Translations under genes and position numbers: made by a program | Assembly (NCBI RefSeq): GCF_041734735.1 | Contig: NC_134896.1 | Coordinates: forward strand, 55,922,536 to 55,986,535 | Length of the DNA stretch: 64,000 bases | Direction: 5' to 3' | Origin: Babylonia areolata | Lineage: Eukaryota; Mollusca; Gastropoda; Neogastropoda; Buccinidae | Shown: in pieces, positions 1-12,211 of the stretch | How the letters are laid out: every line of letters begins with the position of its first letter | How positions within the stretch are numbered: the stretch's first letter is position 1 | The notes under the pieces: model-generated | Seen by the model: the letters and a program-made list of their open reading frames with translations, nothing else | What the model was told of the DNA's origin: nothing | Databases searched by the model: none

Positions 1-37
1 ACCACCACCACGATCAAAACCTCCCCACCAGACTCAC

Positions 38-376
38 TCGAACGCCAGCGGTCCATGCTGGGGAGCATCAACGGTGAAGGTGGACAGCTCCAGCTCCCAT
101 CCCTGACCTTCGTTCACCGCCACCGCCCGACTGTCCACGCCGCCTTTAATACCGCTGGCTCCCGCGGCCGACACCACGGCCCACGACCCGAAGATGCCGG
201 GATCGCCAAGGGTCTGGCTTCTCCTCTGGGCGGTGGTGATCTGGCCCTGCTGACTGAGGTCACAGGACGGACCACACGGACCCTGGGTCAGCACCCACCC
301 GCTGAGTGTCGTCACCTGGACCTGGGTGGAAGAGAGACGCTGGGTGGACACAGTCGTAGAGTTTGTGGAGGTTGGT
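38..376 (-). CDS. Orphan internal exon, unrecognised protein
   Basis: This is an open stretch of 112 whole codons on the minus strand. It is bounded by a pyrimidine-rich acceptor (TCCTCCTTTCAG, just right of 376) and a consensus donor GTGAGT at 37-32. The reading frame closes at a TGA inside the donor, which fits a real exon end. The peptide starts Ser/Thr-rich, then reads QGPCGPSC, LGDPGIFGSWAVVSAAG and GWELELSTFTVDA, which looks like a beta-rich extracellular domain. I do not recognise the family. The rest of the gene would lie left of the window and upstream to the right, but no partner exon was identified. Exon-like structure is visible; function is unknown. Confidence 0.45.
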
Positions 377-394
377 CTGAAAGGAGGAGGGGTG

Positions 395-690
395 TGGGGG
401 TTTGGGGTGTGGGGGTGGGTGTGGGTGGGGGTGTGTACGGGTGTGGGTGTGGGGTGTGGGGGTAGGTGTGTGTGTGGATGTGGAGGTGTGGGTGTGTGGA
501 GGTGTGGGTGTGGGGGGTGGGTGTGGGTGTGTGGAGGTGTGGGTGTGGGAGTGTGGGTGTGGGGGCGTAGGGGTGTGGAGGTGTGGGTGTGGGTGTGTGG
601 AGGTGTGGGTGTGGGTGTGGGTGTGTGAATGTGGGGGTGAGGATGTGGAGGTGTGGGTGTGTGGGGGAACGGATCGTTGGGGGAATTGAC
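395..690. repeat. GTGTGG-type G-rich array
   Basis: About 300 bp of GGTGTG/GGGTGTGG/GGAGGTGTG variants. It lies immediately upstream of the acceptor of the orphan minus-strand exon, so on the transcribed strand it forms a long C/A-rich tract. The long frames through it (HTHTHPHP and GVGVGVWV) are artefacts of its composition. Confidence 0.85.
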
Positions 691-699
691 ATAGAGAAG

Positions 700-1255
700 T
701 GATTTGGATCTGAAAGGAGGAGATCATGGGCCATAGTCATAGAATGGTGATCTGGATCTGAAAGGGAGAAATCGTGGCTCATAGTCATAGTATGGTCTTA
801 AATGGGAGATTATGGGCCATAGTCATAGAATGGTGATCTGGATCTTGAATGGGAGATCATGGGCCATAGTCATATAATGGTGATCTGGATCTGAAAGGGA
901 GAAATCATGGCTCATAGTCATAGAATGATCTGGATCTTAAATGGGAGATTATGGGCCATAGTCATAGAATGGTGATCTGGATCTCAAAGAAGATCATTGC
1001 TCATAGTCATAGAATGGTGATCTGGATCTAAAAAGAAGAGATCATTGGCCATAGTCTTTGAATGATCTGGACCTCAAAGAGGAAGATCATTGCTCATAGT
1101 CATGGAATGGTGATCTGGATTTCAAAGAGGAAGATCATTGCTCAGTCATAGAATGGTGATCCAGATCTAAAAAGAAGATATAATTGGCCATAGTCTTAGA
1201 ATGATCTGGATCTCAAAGAGGAACATCAGTGCTCATAGTCATAGAATGGTGGTCT
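700..1255. repeat. Diverged ~60-bp tandem repeat
   Basis: About nine units share CATAGTCATAGAATGGTGAT followed by CTGGATCT and a variable AAGGGAGAAATCATGG segment. Units differ by small indels, so the array is old. No coding potential. Confidence 0.8.
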
Positions 1256-1266
1256 GTGTTTGAAAG

Positions 1267-1302
1267 GGGGATGGGGGGGGGGGGGGGGGGGGGGGGGGGG
1301 GA
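1267..1302. repeat. Poly-G tract
   Basis: A run of over 30 G interrupted once near its left end. Its length is likely variable or an assembly estimate. The stretch from here to about 1670 holds GCTGTGT/GCTGCG-rich low-complexity sequence and no gene I can support. Confidence 0.85.
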
Positions 1303-1671
1303 GGAGCGTGTGGTCAAAGAATTGCACTCGTTGACTTGCGTCGAGCAGAAACAGAGACGATGGGAGATAGTCACAGAGTTGCGATCTGGATCTAGATGAA
1401 GAGAAATAAAAGGATGGATCACAGAACAGCCATAGATCTGTGCTTCTATATGGGTTGGCGTTGTTTTGTGCGGTGGCGTGCTGTGTTGAGCTGCAATGTT
1501 GCGCCGTGCTGTACTGCATCGTTTTGTTGTGATTCCTATTGCATCGCACTGCGCTGCGTTGCTGTGTCGTGCTGTGTCTTGGATTGTTGTTCTTCTACCA
1601 CAGCCACATGGCGTCATACTGCACTGTGCTACACCCCAAAAAACATTGCGCTGTTTTGCACTGCATTGCTT

Positions 1672-1945
1672 CAGAGTAGTGACATTGCATCAGAGTAGTG
1701 ACATTGCATTAGAGCACATTGTGCATTGCATCAGAGTAGTGACATTGCATTAGAGCACATTGTGCATTGCATCAGAGTTGTGACATTGCATTAGAGCACA
1801 TTGTGCATTGCATCAGAGTTGTGACATTGCATTAGAGCACATTGTGCATTGCATCAGAGTTGTGACATTGCATTTGAGCACATTGTGCATTGCATCAGAG
1901 TAGTGACATTACATCAGAGTACTGACATGCATTAGAACACATTGT
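1672..1945. repeat. 41-bp minisatellite
   Basis: About six to seven units contain TTGCATCAGAGTTGTGACA and GCATTAGAGCACATTGTG, with shortened units at both ends. No gene lies within it. Confidence 0.85.
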
Positions 1946-2229
1946 GCTGTATCCTTTTTCACTCATCAACAGATATTTGTTTCGACTGGGAGGGGAGCGG
2001 GGCAAGGGGGCGGGGGAGGGGGGGGGGGTGAAGAAGAAGAAGAAAGAAAGAAAAAAAAAGTGTTCTGTTCTCTCCAAGCAGTACAGTGCCACCCCTACCA
2101 ATACACTCGTTGTTTGCGTGTGCACTAGTTTTCCTTCATGAATGAAATATTTAATAAATCTATGATGTCTTATTTAGGAACGTCACCCCTTTTCCCTGCG
2201 AAGTGAAATTATTTTATTCGTGCTCAAGC

Positions 2230-2540
2230 ACTTTGGTTTGTTTCTTTCCCAGAACGAAAGACTGGAGGGGAAGGATATATCTAGTTTTGATGAACAAAGG
2301 CGGGAGGGGTAGGATGTCGTAGTATTATTTTTGACGAACAAAGACTACACCCGTAGAATGCCATATTCATATCCTGTTTATTTTTGGCGAACAGAAACGT
2401 GAGGGAAGGGTGTTATGTGTATTTTTGATGCCGAACAATGACGGGCAGAGTAGGAAATCATATTTTTATGAACCAAAATAAGGACTCGAGGGAAAGGATA
2501 TAATGTCTTTGTTTTTCTATTTGGGGTTTTCTATGAACGA
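2230..2540. repeat. Degenerate ~60-bp tandem repeat
   Basis: Five loosely similar segments each contain a GAACRAAGAC-like start, a GGGAGGGGTAGGAT-like purine stretch and TTTTTGATGAAC. This is an old tandem array. From 2541 to about 3440 I see only AT-rich sequence, a T tract (2812-2826) and a short GT/GC run (3030-3056). Confidence 0.5.
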
Positions 2541-3449
2541 AGACGGAAAAGCTAGGATATCACGTGCACCTTGCCTCACCTTCCACGTGATGCCCTGTCG
2601 ATGCAGAAATCGGAAAGCGATCGAGCCGCCACTGAAGCGGTGCAGATCAGCAGCCTTGGTCACGTGGACCAACAGGAAACAGAACAACGTCACTTCCGTC
2701 AGAAGAAAGGGTCTCAATGCCATGCCTGGTGACGGAGACAATGATAATGTTTATATTTTATTTCAAATATCTGTGTCCGCATACCATGTGATGCGGTGAT
2801 GTATTATCATTTTTTTTTTTTTTTTCCCTTTTCAAAGAGATATACTCTGTGAACTTCTTTCCTCAGTGGTATTTTTATTGTTACGTCATGATAGTATCAC
2901 GTCAAACATCAAAACATCCATTACAATCCCGATTCTTTGTTTAACACATTACTTAGACTCCGTCGTCCAAATAATACGATCAAGAGTTAATTGTTACAAA
3001 ATTGTTATTTATTTGTAGCTCTCTGTGTATATGTGTGTGTGTGTGTGCGCGCGCGCTTGCGCTTTTTTTCCTTATCCTTTTGCATGATAATCATAGATAA
3101 ATACAACAAAGTAATCAAGAAAAAGATGTAAAGGATGAACTCCCCCCCTCCCACTTGTGTTCTCTGTTTTAATTGTTTGAATCGGACAATAAAGCCTTTT
3201 CAAACTGAATGAAATTGAATTTATACAGTCTTTCACTGAAACCAAGCAACAGCCATCATATCAGTCAGCAAAGACTTAACAGGATTTCAAGATCGACTGA
3301 TCAGCGCGTTGAGTTGAGGTGAGTGTCAGGCATCTTCGTTTAAAGCGGATGATCATTATGATGAAACGTCTATGGATCAATCCTCACAGTTAATTAACTG
3401 ACGCCTCCTTGAAACTGAAAGTAAAAGTGTTTTATTCTTACCGCATAAG

Positions 3450-3960
3450 GTGACAGAATGGTTTCATTCAGACACTTATCTTCAAGTACAGTATCCGTGA
3501 CGGTCTGGGTTCGAATCACAGTCTTGCTCCTTTTTTTTTCTCCTCTTTTTATTTATGTGCAGTGATTTGGGGTAAGGTGTGAGACGATTATCCACCAGTA
3601 CAGTATCCCCGAAGATCTGGGTTCGAAGCCCGGTCTCGCCTTTTCTTCCATGTTTGATTGGAAAATCAAACTGATTGTCTGGTCGTTCGGGTGAGACGAT
3701 AAACTGAGGTGCCAGCCGTGCAGTGTGCGGCACGTGCTTGGCGCATTGAAAAAAAAGAACCCATGGCGACAAATGTGTTGTCCTCTGGAAAAGAAAAAAA
3801 ATTCTGTAGAAGAAATCCACTTTGATAAGTACACAAATATATATGCATGCACTCAATACCTGGCTAAGTACATTGGGTTATGCTGCTGTCAGGTAGGTGT
3901 GGTGGAACGTGTGTATGAATTTACCCGAAAGCAGTGACGCCTTGAGAAACTGTGAAGTGA
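3450..3960 (+). repeat. SINE family 3 copy with partly doubled head
   Basis: The tRNA-like head (GGTGACAGAATGG, then GGGTTCGAATC) appears at 3450-3535 and again, partly, at 3575-3640 (GGGTTCGAAGCCCGG). The family body follows: GGAAAATCAAACTGA, GAGACGATAAACTGAGG, GTTGTCCTCTGG, AAATCCACTTTGATA and a tail CAGTGACGCCTTGAGAAACTG. Other copies are at 6290, 13230, 14545, 17425, 20070 and 58100. Confidence 0.75.
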
Positions 3961-4064
3961 GGCAAAGAGAGAGAGAGGAAGAGGGATCGAATCGTGGAGT
4001 TGCTTTGTGTGGTTTTGTTTCTCACCCTGTCCACAAGGTGAGAGTATTATAGCTTACCTTTTCC

Positions 4065-4690
4065 CCCATGAACGTTCTTTACTGAGCAACCTGCAGTCAA
4101 TGTGTTTCATTATATTTGTCATATTAATTTTGTACGTTCACATTCCAACTGACATACCCCCCCCCCCCCTCTTACTGCATCCTAGCCTTTTCCCCCTGAA
4201 CGTTAATTGACTGCGCAACCTGCAGTCCATGTGTTTCGTTATACTTGTTATATTTGTACGTTCACATTCAAACTGACATACCCTCCCATCCCCCAACTCT
4301 TACTGCATCCTAGCCTATTTCCCCTGAACGTTAATTCACTGCGCAACCTGCAGTCAATGTGTTTCATTATATTTGTCATATTTGTACGTTCACATTCCAA
4401 CTGACATACCCCCCACCCCCCAACTCTTGTAGAATTACTACTGCAGCCGAGCCTTTTTTCCCTGAACGTTAATTCACTGCGCAACATGCAGTCAATGTGT
4501 TTTATACTTGTCACATTCGCACGTTCACATTCAAACTGACATAACCCCCAACCCTTACAGAGTTACTATTGCAGCCTAGCCTCTTTTTTCCCATGAACGT
4601 TGTTTCACTAAGATACCTGCAGTCAATGTGTTTCATTATATTTGTCATATTTGTACGTTCACATTCCAACTGACATACCCCAACCATGTA
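4065..4690. repeat. ~115-bp tandem repeat, about five units
   Basis: Each unit carries CCTGCAGTCAATGTGTTTCA, TTTGTACGTTCACATTCCAA, CTGACATACCCC plus a variable C run, and CCCTGAACGTTAATTCACTG. Unit lengths vary through the C tract. From 4690 to 5280 I see no supported gene; 5281-5400 is A-rich. Confidence 0.85.
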
Positions 4691-5754
4691 CAGTTATGAG
4701 TTAACATGCCACTATATTCTACTGAAGCTACGCAAAGGGATTTGGTTTACAGTGCTCCGATACAGGCAAGGAACAAGGAAGCCTGCTTGCACGTGCCACT
4801 TTTTTCTACGATGGCGTTCTTTTCTTATTGGTCAGTTTCAGAGATGGTGGATGCTGAGTAAGTCTGAAATACGGTCAAGCTTGGCGTTTGCATGATTATA
4901 CTTGTAGGTCATAACAGTGCGAAAGAGTATGTAAATGTATGTTTATCTATGCTTGCGAAAGTTTACGTGGATGTAAATGTATCTATATGCGTATCAATGC
5001 TGGTATGTATGTGTATAAATGACCCATATCATGACGATGCACTAAGTGTACCATGCCTTCCTTCACTACTTATTAAAGGGAATATGTTGTTACATGTGTT
5101 TATGAAAGTCGTCAGAGTATGGTTTGCATTCTTCAATTTTCCACTGTGTTGCTTGACACATATCAACTAAGCAAAGTGCCATCAATTATATGGTGATGTT
5201 AAATAAATGCTTATTACCCGTTATAACATTGCACTATTTCAGTTCAACCTGTAGTAAAAATTCATTCACCCCAACTTTGAAAAAAAAAGTTAACAAAAAA
5301 ACAAACAAAAACAAAACAACAAAATACTAACTAATGATTCTGTTTAAAAATTGAATGGAACAACACACTCACACAAAACAACAACAACACGAACAACGAA
5401 AACAGAGCCGACCTACTTCAAGCAAACCATCAGAAGAACATTCCACGCACATACTCAGATGTGTAATATTCTCTCTCCGAGTGACCATCTGATTTGGGTG
5501 TCAACGCTCTTACTCATTTTGGACCCCGGATCTTTGCGCCAATCGAATTGAATCCTTCCAGTGATTGATTGACAGACGAGAAATGAAAGAAGGAAGGAAG
5601 GGTGGAGGGAGAGGGGGGGCGGGGAGAGCGGTGAGTGAGGTATATTGATGACCTGTGATGTTTGCCATCAGATTACCTCGTCTCGGCTGTCATTGTAGGG
5701 GGCAGATCAGTCCACTTTGGAGGTGCGTACCGGTATTGATTCTGCCGGATTTAT

Positions 5755-6165
5755 ACATCACAGAGAGAGGGAGACAGAGACAAAGATAGTGCGACGGAGA
5801 GAGAGACAGAGACAGACGGACACAGAGAGACGGAGACAGACAGAGAGAGACAGAAAAAAGAGACAGAGAAAGACAGAGAGACGGAGACAGACAGAGACAG
5901 AGAAAGACACAGAGAGACGGAGACAGACAGGGAGAGAGACAGAGAAAAAGAGACAGAGAAAGACAGAGAGAGAAAAAAGACAGAGAAAGACAAAGACAGA
6001 GAAAAAGAGACAAAGACACAGGCAAAGGCGGAATTATGGAGACAGAGAGAAACAAAGACACACAGACAGAGACAGACATACAGAAAAAGAGACAGAGACA
6101 GGAAGAGACAGAGACAATGACAGAGAGACGGAGACAGAGAGAGAGAGAGAGATGGGCAGACGCAT
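5755..6165. repeat. GAGACAGA low-complexity array
   Basis: More than 400 bp of AGAGACAGAGA-type purine repeats. All long frames through it (SLSLCLSL or RERQRQTE composition) are artefacts. The preceding 5575-5640 is G/A-rich. Confidence 0.9.
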
Positions 6166-6289
6166 GAGGTGGTGGGCGTGTCAAACAGAGACGGATCTGC
6201 AAAGTCTCTTCCTGTAAAGAAAAAACCAAAACGTTGGGGGAAAAAAAAAGAAAAAAAAAAGGAGGATGCATGGAGGCCCCACAAAAAGA

Positions 6290-6705
6290 GTATCACTTTC
6301 TCAAGAAGGCGTCACTGCGTTCGGACCAATCCATATACGCTACACCACCACATCTGTTAGGCAGACGAATGCCTGACAGTAACATAACCCAACGCGCTCA
6401 GTTGTCAGGCCTTGAGTGCATGCTTATATCTTTTTGTACCTATCAGAGTGGATTTCTTTTTACATCATTTTTTGCCAGAGGACAACACTCTTGTTGCCAC
6501 GGGTTTCTTTTTCAGTGCGCCAAGCGCGTGCTGCACACGGGACCTCGGTTTATCCGGTCTCATCCGAAAGACTAGACGTTCAATTTGATTTTCCAGTCAA
6601 ACCGTTGGGCGGAGAAAGGGCGAGAGCGGGATTCGAACCCACACCCTCACAGACTCCTCTATATTGGCAGCTGAGTGTCTTCAGAATTCTGCCACCTTCC
6701 TCCTA
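6290..6705 (-). repeat. SINE family 3 copy, near full length
   Basis: Read on the minus strand it begins with the tRNA-like head (GGTGGCAGAATTC and GGGTTCGAATCCCGC near 6630-6700). It continues through the TTGACTGGAAAATCAAA segment and ends at CAGTGACGCCTTCTTGAGAA near 6295. It is the minus-strand counterpart of the copy at 17425. Confidence 0.8.
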
Positions 6706-6879
6706 CAAAAAGAAAAGTCTCTTGCAGTTAATCTCACTGGCCGCGTGAAAACCACATCGTGGCGTGTTCGCGTTTCTTTGCATTCATCAGACGCTAGTTT
6801 TCCTTCAGATCAAGCCACGTAGACTGACTGCCTGTTCGTTTTCACTCCTTCATTTCAGCAGGGCGATACAACACTACTC

Positions 6880-7035
6880 GTGATGATGATAATAATGATA
6901 ATAATAATAATAGCAATGATAATAATAATGATGATGATGATGATTTTGACGATGATAATGTTACTGATGATGATGAGGGTAATGATAGTAACAATATTGA
7001 TAATAATGGTAACGATGATGATGGTGACAGGACGT
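6880..7035. repeat. ATG/AAT trinucleotide array
   Basis: GATGATAATAATGATAATAA-type microsatellite. It is followed at 7065-7135 and 7310-7370 by AAAACAAC-rich low complexity. No gene. Confidence 0.85.
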
Positions 7036-7399
7036 TTTTAATGCCTACACTGACTTACGGCTCTATGCCCTAAAAAAACAACAAAAAACAACCAACAAAC
7101 AAAAAAACAAAACAAAAAAAAAACAAACAAAAAAAAACCCCAACAACAACACGCAATCCTTCTCTTTCTGTGTCTCAGTCTTCAACACCGCGCAATTCTT
7201 GTCACTTTCCATGTGTGAGGTATGAGAGAGAGGGACATGCAGAGAGAGAGAGAGAGAGAATTCTTTCAAGTATAAGCCATTGTCCCTCACGAAGAGGCGC
7301 AAATACATGACCATATGACAACAACAACAACAAACAAAAAACAAAAACAACAAAAAACAAAAAAACGGGAGAGAGAGAGAAGGGGGCTGGGTGTGTGTG

Positions 7400-7525
7400 T
7401 GTGTGTCATGAATGGTTCATGTTATTTGTAACTAGTTCTTTCATGTAAAGCGCCCCGAGCTCTTCGGGAGAAACCGCTGAGGACGCTGTACAGTGGTACA
7501 TTATAATTATTGACAACAACTATTA
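7400..7525 (+). repeat. LINE-type 3' tail (CR1-like)
   Basis: It reads CATGTAAAGCGCCCCGAGCT, GAGGACGCTGTACAGTGG, then TACATTATAATTATTGA. The form 'AAAGCGC...GCGCTGTACA...TTATTATTA' is typical of truncated CR1/L2-like LINE 3' ends and SINEs mobilised by them. The autonomous part is absent. Confidence 0.5.
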
Positions 7526-7874
7526 TCACTATAACCATTATTTCTAATATTGCTACTCATAACCAGCTCGTAAAGCACACAAATACAGTTCCTGTCAACA
7601 GGTCTATCCGGTCGGATTAATTGACCAGCTCACAATCCAATGACTCTTCACGGCTGTCGGTCGGGTTTCCGACCTGAAACTGTGTTGTCGTGGGAAGAAA
7701 GGTAACTCCAATTAACCGATACACTAATCTTTGTTTCCAATGCCAAAGATTTCTGAAGAACGCGGGCGGGGCAGGTGAAAAAGTGGGACCGGAAAAGTTG
7801 TGTCAGTCAGTACTGTTGTACTGGAATATATTATGTGAGCTGAGACAGGGCAGGGCCTTGTGCATCTTTACTAA

Positions 7875-7995
7875 CAATTTATCATCATAGTAATAATGAT
7901 AATGAAGAAAATGAAGATGATGATGATAATAATGATAATTATAAAGCGACTTTCCATGTAATACATGAGTTCAATTGCGCTGTACAATGTTAAAA
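7875..7995 (-). repeat. LINE-type 3' tail, reverse orientation
   Basis: On the minus strand it reads CATTGTACAGCGCAATTGAA, then GTCGCTTTATAATTATCATT and a run of ATC/ATT trinucleotides. This is the same tail architecture as at 7400. 7996-8260 holds AC-rich and G-rich low complexity. Confidence 0.5.
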
Positions 7996-8261
7996 AACCC
8001 ACAAACAAACAACAACAAAAAACCCCAAAAAAACCGACGTTTGAATTAAAACACTAAACAGAAAACAACAACAACAACAAACAACACCTGCACAGACATC
8101 CGAATTAAACACTTTTTTATGTTAACACTACACACCACACAAAACTTATAATACATACATACCACATTACCAAACCGATGCATAATATTTTCAAATCACA
8201 ATACATAAATCCAATATCACAACACTGTAAACAAACATGGGGGGGTGGGGGGTGGGGGGGG

Positions 8262-8475
8262 GGGATCGATTCCGACACTCGCCAGAATGTTCTCCGGGCC
8301 CTCAGTTTCCACTGGACCTCGATGGAGTGGTGGCCTGGACGCTATTGTCATCGAGTCCGGGTGAGACCCGGAGACAATAAGCCCAGTCAGTTCCGCGTGC
8401 AACAAGCATTTAGGGCACGTAAATGAACTCACGACAACAAAAAGGTTGTCCCCGGCAGAATTCTGTAGTAACTTG
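8262..8475 (+). repeat. Old SINE family 2 copy, head lost
   Basis: Recognisable blocks are GGAGTGGTGGCCTGGACGCT, AGACAATAAGCCCAG, TTAGGGCACGTAAATGAAC, ACGACAACAAAAAGGTTGTC and GGCAGAATTCTGTAG. These match the family 2 body at 35327 and 37589 but are strongly diverged. A C homopolymer of about 23 bases follows at 8610-8632. Confidence 0.6.
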
Positions 8476-8784
8476 AAAAATCCTTTCTAACATTAAAAAT
8501 ATACAATGACGAATAACACCAAGAAAAAAATATATATAAAGACATAGATAGATAACTAAAAAGAAAACTTGCAGGCTTAAGCAAAGGGAGGAAAACGCGA
8601 GTGCGCACTCCCCCCCCCCCCCCCCCCCCCCCACACACACGCAATACCACACCCCGCCACGTCTTTACTCTCAGATAAAATTCCCCAGCAGTACGACCAT
8701 CTCACAGGAATGAAATAATGCCGGCCAGTGGTCAGTCCACTGTCTGTCCACATAACTGCGCTGTCAGGCCGCAGATTAACAAGG

Positions 8785-9235
8785 GGTGTGTGTGTGTGTG
8801 TGTGTGTGTGCGTGTGTGTGTGTGCGTGTGTGTGTGTGTTGGTCTTGCACCAAAGGCTGTATGTCGTTCTGCAGTGTTTGTCCAGTGAAATCCTTGGCAG
8901 ACGGTAATCAGTATGAGACCGGGAGAACGCGGTTATCTTTCGTCAGTTCTGTTGTTTTTAGGGTTAACTTGTAATCTCCCCTTGATACTTTTGTTTTTCA
9001 CTCGGAAGAGGCTTTTTATCACTCGAGTTAAGAAAATTGGGATTAGGCTTGCCGGTAGTTGTGGTGGTGGTGTGTGTGCGTGTACGCGCGCGGGTGTGTG
9101 AGTGTGTACACGAATGTGTACATTTTAGCGCACCCATATATGCACAAGAGTGTGCGCGTGTCTGTTTTTGTGTAGGCGGGTACATGCATGTGCGAGTGGG
9201 CGCGCGCGCGCGCGTGTGTGTGTGTGTGATTCTTC
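8785..9235. repeat. GT/GC microsatellites flanking unassigned sequence
   Basis: (GT)n runs at 8785-8840 and a GTGTGCGCGC-type stretch at 9065-9230, with about 220 bp of unassigned sequence between them. A short GA run follows at 9298-9320. No gene seen. Confidence 0.8.
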
Positions 9236-9419
9236 CATGGTTTTGGATTCCTCCTGGGAGGTTGGAAAAACAAACACAAACAAATAAAATAGAATAAGAG
9301 AGAGAGAGAGAGAGAAGAAGGAGAAGAAGAGACAGAGGGGAAAAGATTAAAGAGATGTACACAGAAAAAGATTCTGATACAATCTGCTGCACTGATTCTC
9401 TCCAGCACCACCGTCAGTC

Positions 9420-9901
9420 CAGCTGACTCCACGTGGAGGGGTACGTGGCTTCCTGTAATGCTGACTCCACGTGGAGGGGTACGTGGCTTCCTGTAATGCT
9501 GACTCCACGTGGAGGGGTACGTGGCTTCCTGTAATGCTGACTCCACGTGGAGGGTGGCTTCCTGTAATGCTGACTCCACGTGGAGGGGTACGTGGCTTCC
9601 TGTAATGCTGACTCCACGTGGAGGGTGGCTTCCTGCAATGCTGACTCCACGTGGAGGGGTACGTGGCTTCCTGTAATGCTGACTCCACGTGGAGGGGTAC
9701 GTGGCTTCCTGTAATGCTGACTCCACGTGGAGGGGTACGTGGCTTCCTGTAATGCTGACTCCACGTGGAGGGGTACGTGGCTCCCTGTAATGCTGACTCC
9801 ACGTGGAGGGGTGGCTTCCTGTAATGCTGACTCCACGTGGAGGGGTACGTGGCTTCCTGTAATGCTGACTCCACGTGGAGGGGTACGTGGCTTCCTGTAA
9901 T
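9420..9901. repeat. 38-bp minisatellite with palindromic core
   Basis: About thirteen copies carry GCTGACTCCACGTGGAGGGG then TACGTGGCTTCCTGTAAT. Three units are shortened (GGAGGGTGGCTTCC or GGGGTGGCTTCC forms). CTCCACGTGGAG is a 12-bp perfect palindrome in each unit. Unit similarity is very high, so the array is recent or homogenised. Confidence 0.95.
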
Positions 9902-10655
9902 CTAAACGCCGGACAAGGAAGCCAGTGTCCTAGGATTCAAGTCCCACGTGAGGACCAACTCCCCTTGCTCTGGATCTCGAGCGCTGGGTCAGTCAAAATA
10001 CGACAGGATAAAACCGGTCATACACGAAAAAGCCCACTCCTACGTTATGTTGAGTGAATGCGGAAGTTGTAGGTCACGAATAAAAGAAAGAAAGAAAGAA
10101 AAGACCGAAACAGGTCTGCACACTCTACACTGACGTTCGCCCACGAGCCAATGGTCACACAGAAAATCTCTGGCGGCAAGGGGGAACAATAACACGTGGC
10201 TGGACCATGCGACCTGACTGTGGTTGTCGCGGTACAAAGTCCGCAGGAGGGAAAGGAGGGGGAGGAGGGTGGCATGGAGGTTTGGGGGGGTGGGGGGTGG
10301 GGGGGCGGGGCGGGGGCGGGTGAGGTCTGGGGGGAAACATGGACAGACGACGACGACTCCACGAAGGATGTGCTGATCCTTGCAGTGGCCCCCTACCCAG
10401 TGCAGATAAGACAGACCTGGGGTTTAGGGAGAGAGGTGCAGGACGCAGAGCTCAAAGCTGACCCCTGCAGGTTCTCCCCACCACCACCACCACCACCTCC
10501 CTGCCCTTAACCTTCTCCTCCCGCTTCACACAGCGGTGGGCGTGACAGAGTGGAGGCCGTTACTTCAGTCACACTCTTTCTTCTTCTTTTGTTCTTGTTT
10601 CTCTTCGTTTGACTGGCACTCTGCAGTGGCCACCAGTGTGTCTACTACCTTTTTT
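9902..10655. other. No gene recognised; low-complexity patches
   Basis: It contains a short GAAA run (10080-10102), a G-rich patch (10270-10330) and CCACCACCACCACCACC (10480-10500). Nothing here is supported as coding or as a recognised repeat family. Confidence 0.5.
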
Positions 10656-10659
10656 TGTT

Positions 10660-12150
10660 GTTGTGACCAACAACTAGCTTTTCACAAACCGTTGTGACCA
10701 ACAACTAGCTTTTCACAAACCGTTGTGACCAATAACTAGCTTTTCACACACTATGTCGTGACCAATAACTAGCTTTTCACAAACTTTGTCGTGACCAATA
10801 ACTAGCTTTTCACAAACTTTGTCATGACCAATAACTAGCTTTTCACACACTATGTCATGACCAATAACTAGCTTTTCACAAACTTTGTCGTGACCAATAA
10901 CTAGCTTTTCACAAACTTTGTCATGACCAATAACTAGCTTTTCACAAACTTTGTTGTGACCAATAACTAGCTTTTCACAAACTTTGTCATGACCAATAAC
11001 TAGCTTTTCACAAACTTTGTTGTGACCAATAACTAGCTTTTCACAAACTTTGTCGAGACCAATAACTAGCTTTTCACAAACTTTGTCGTGACCAATAACT
11101 AGCTTTTCACAAACTTTGTCGTGACCAATAACTAGCTTGTCACAAAATTTGTAGCTTTTCACAAACTCTGTCGAGACCAATAACTAGCTTTTCACAAACT
11201 TTGTCATGACCAATAACTAGCTTTTCACAAACTTTGTCGTGACCAATAACTAGCTTTTCACAAACTTTGTCGTGACCAATAACTAGCTTTTCACAAACTT
11301 TGTCGTGACCAATAACTAGCTTTTCACACACTATGTCGTGACCAATAACTAGCTTTTCACAAACTTTGTCGAGACCAATAACTAGCTTTTCACACACTAT
11401 GTCGTGACCAATAACTAGCTTTTCACAAACTTTGTTGTGACCAATAACTAGCTTTTCACAAACTTTGTCGTGACCAATAACTTTGTCGTGACCAATAACT
11501 AGCTTTTCACAAATTTTGTCGTGACCAATAACTAGCTTTTCACAAACTTTGTAGCTTTTCACAAACTCTGTCGAGACCAATAACTAGCTTTTCACAAACT
11601 TTGTAGCTTTTCACAAACTCTGTCGAGACCAATAACTAGCTTTTCACAAACTTTGTCATGACCAATAACTAGCTTTTCACAAAACTTTGTTGTGACCAAT
11701 AACTAGTTTTTCACAAACTTTGTCATGACCAATAACTAGCTTTTCACAAACTTTGTCGAGACCAATAACTAGCTTTTCACAAACTTTGTCATGACCAATA
11801 ACTAGCTTTTCACAAACTTTGTCATGACCAATAACTAGCTTTTCACAAACTTTATCGTGACCAATAACTAGCTTTTCGCAAACTTTGTCGTGACCAATAA
11901 CTAGCTTTTCACAAACTTTGTCGTGACCAATAACTAGCTTTTCACACACCAATAACTAGCTTTTCACACACTTTGTTGTGACCAATAACTAGCTTTTCAT
12001 AAACTTTATTGTGACCAATAACTAGCTTTTCATACACCTTGTTGTGACCAATAACTAGCTTTTCATAAACTTTATTGTGACCAATAACTAGCTGTTCACA
12101 AACTTTGTAGCTTTTCACAAACTTTGTCGTGACCAATAACTAGCTGTTCA
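10660..12150. repeat. 33-bp minisatellite, about 44 copies
   Basis: The unit is TCGTGACCAATAACTAGC plus TTTTCACAAACTTTG. Sub-variants differ at one or two positions (TCATGACC, TTGTGACC, TCGAGACC, CACACTATG). Because 33 is a multiple of three and one minus-strand frame has no stop, that frame stays open and reads CEKLVIGHDKV repeatedly, interrupted only where units have indels. No start context, splice frame or non-repeat coding sequence accompanies it, so I treat it as non-coding. Confidence 0.95.
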
Positions 12151-12211
12151 CGATGGACGGCTCAGGTTGGGGCGCAGGCAGAAGGTGTGTTGCCAACGGA
12201 TGCACTGAAGA

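Noticed and set aside
10713-12136. CEKLVIGHDKV repeat frames as a repetitive protein gene
   Set aside because: The frame exists only because the unit is 33 bp. There is no flanking unique coding sequence, signal peptide or splice structure, and indel units break it several times.
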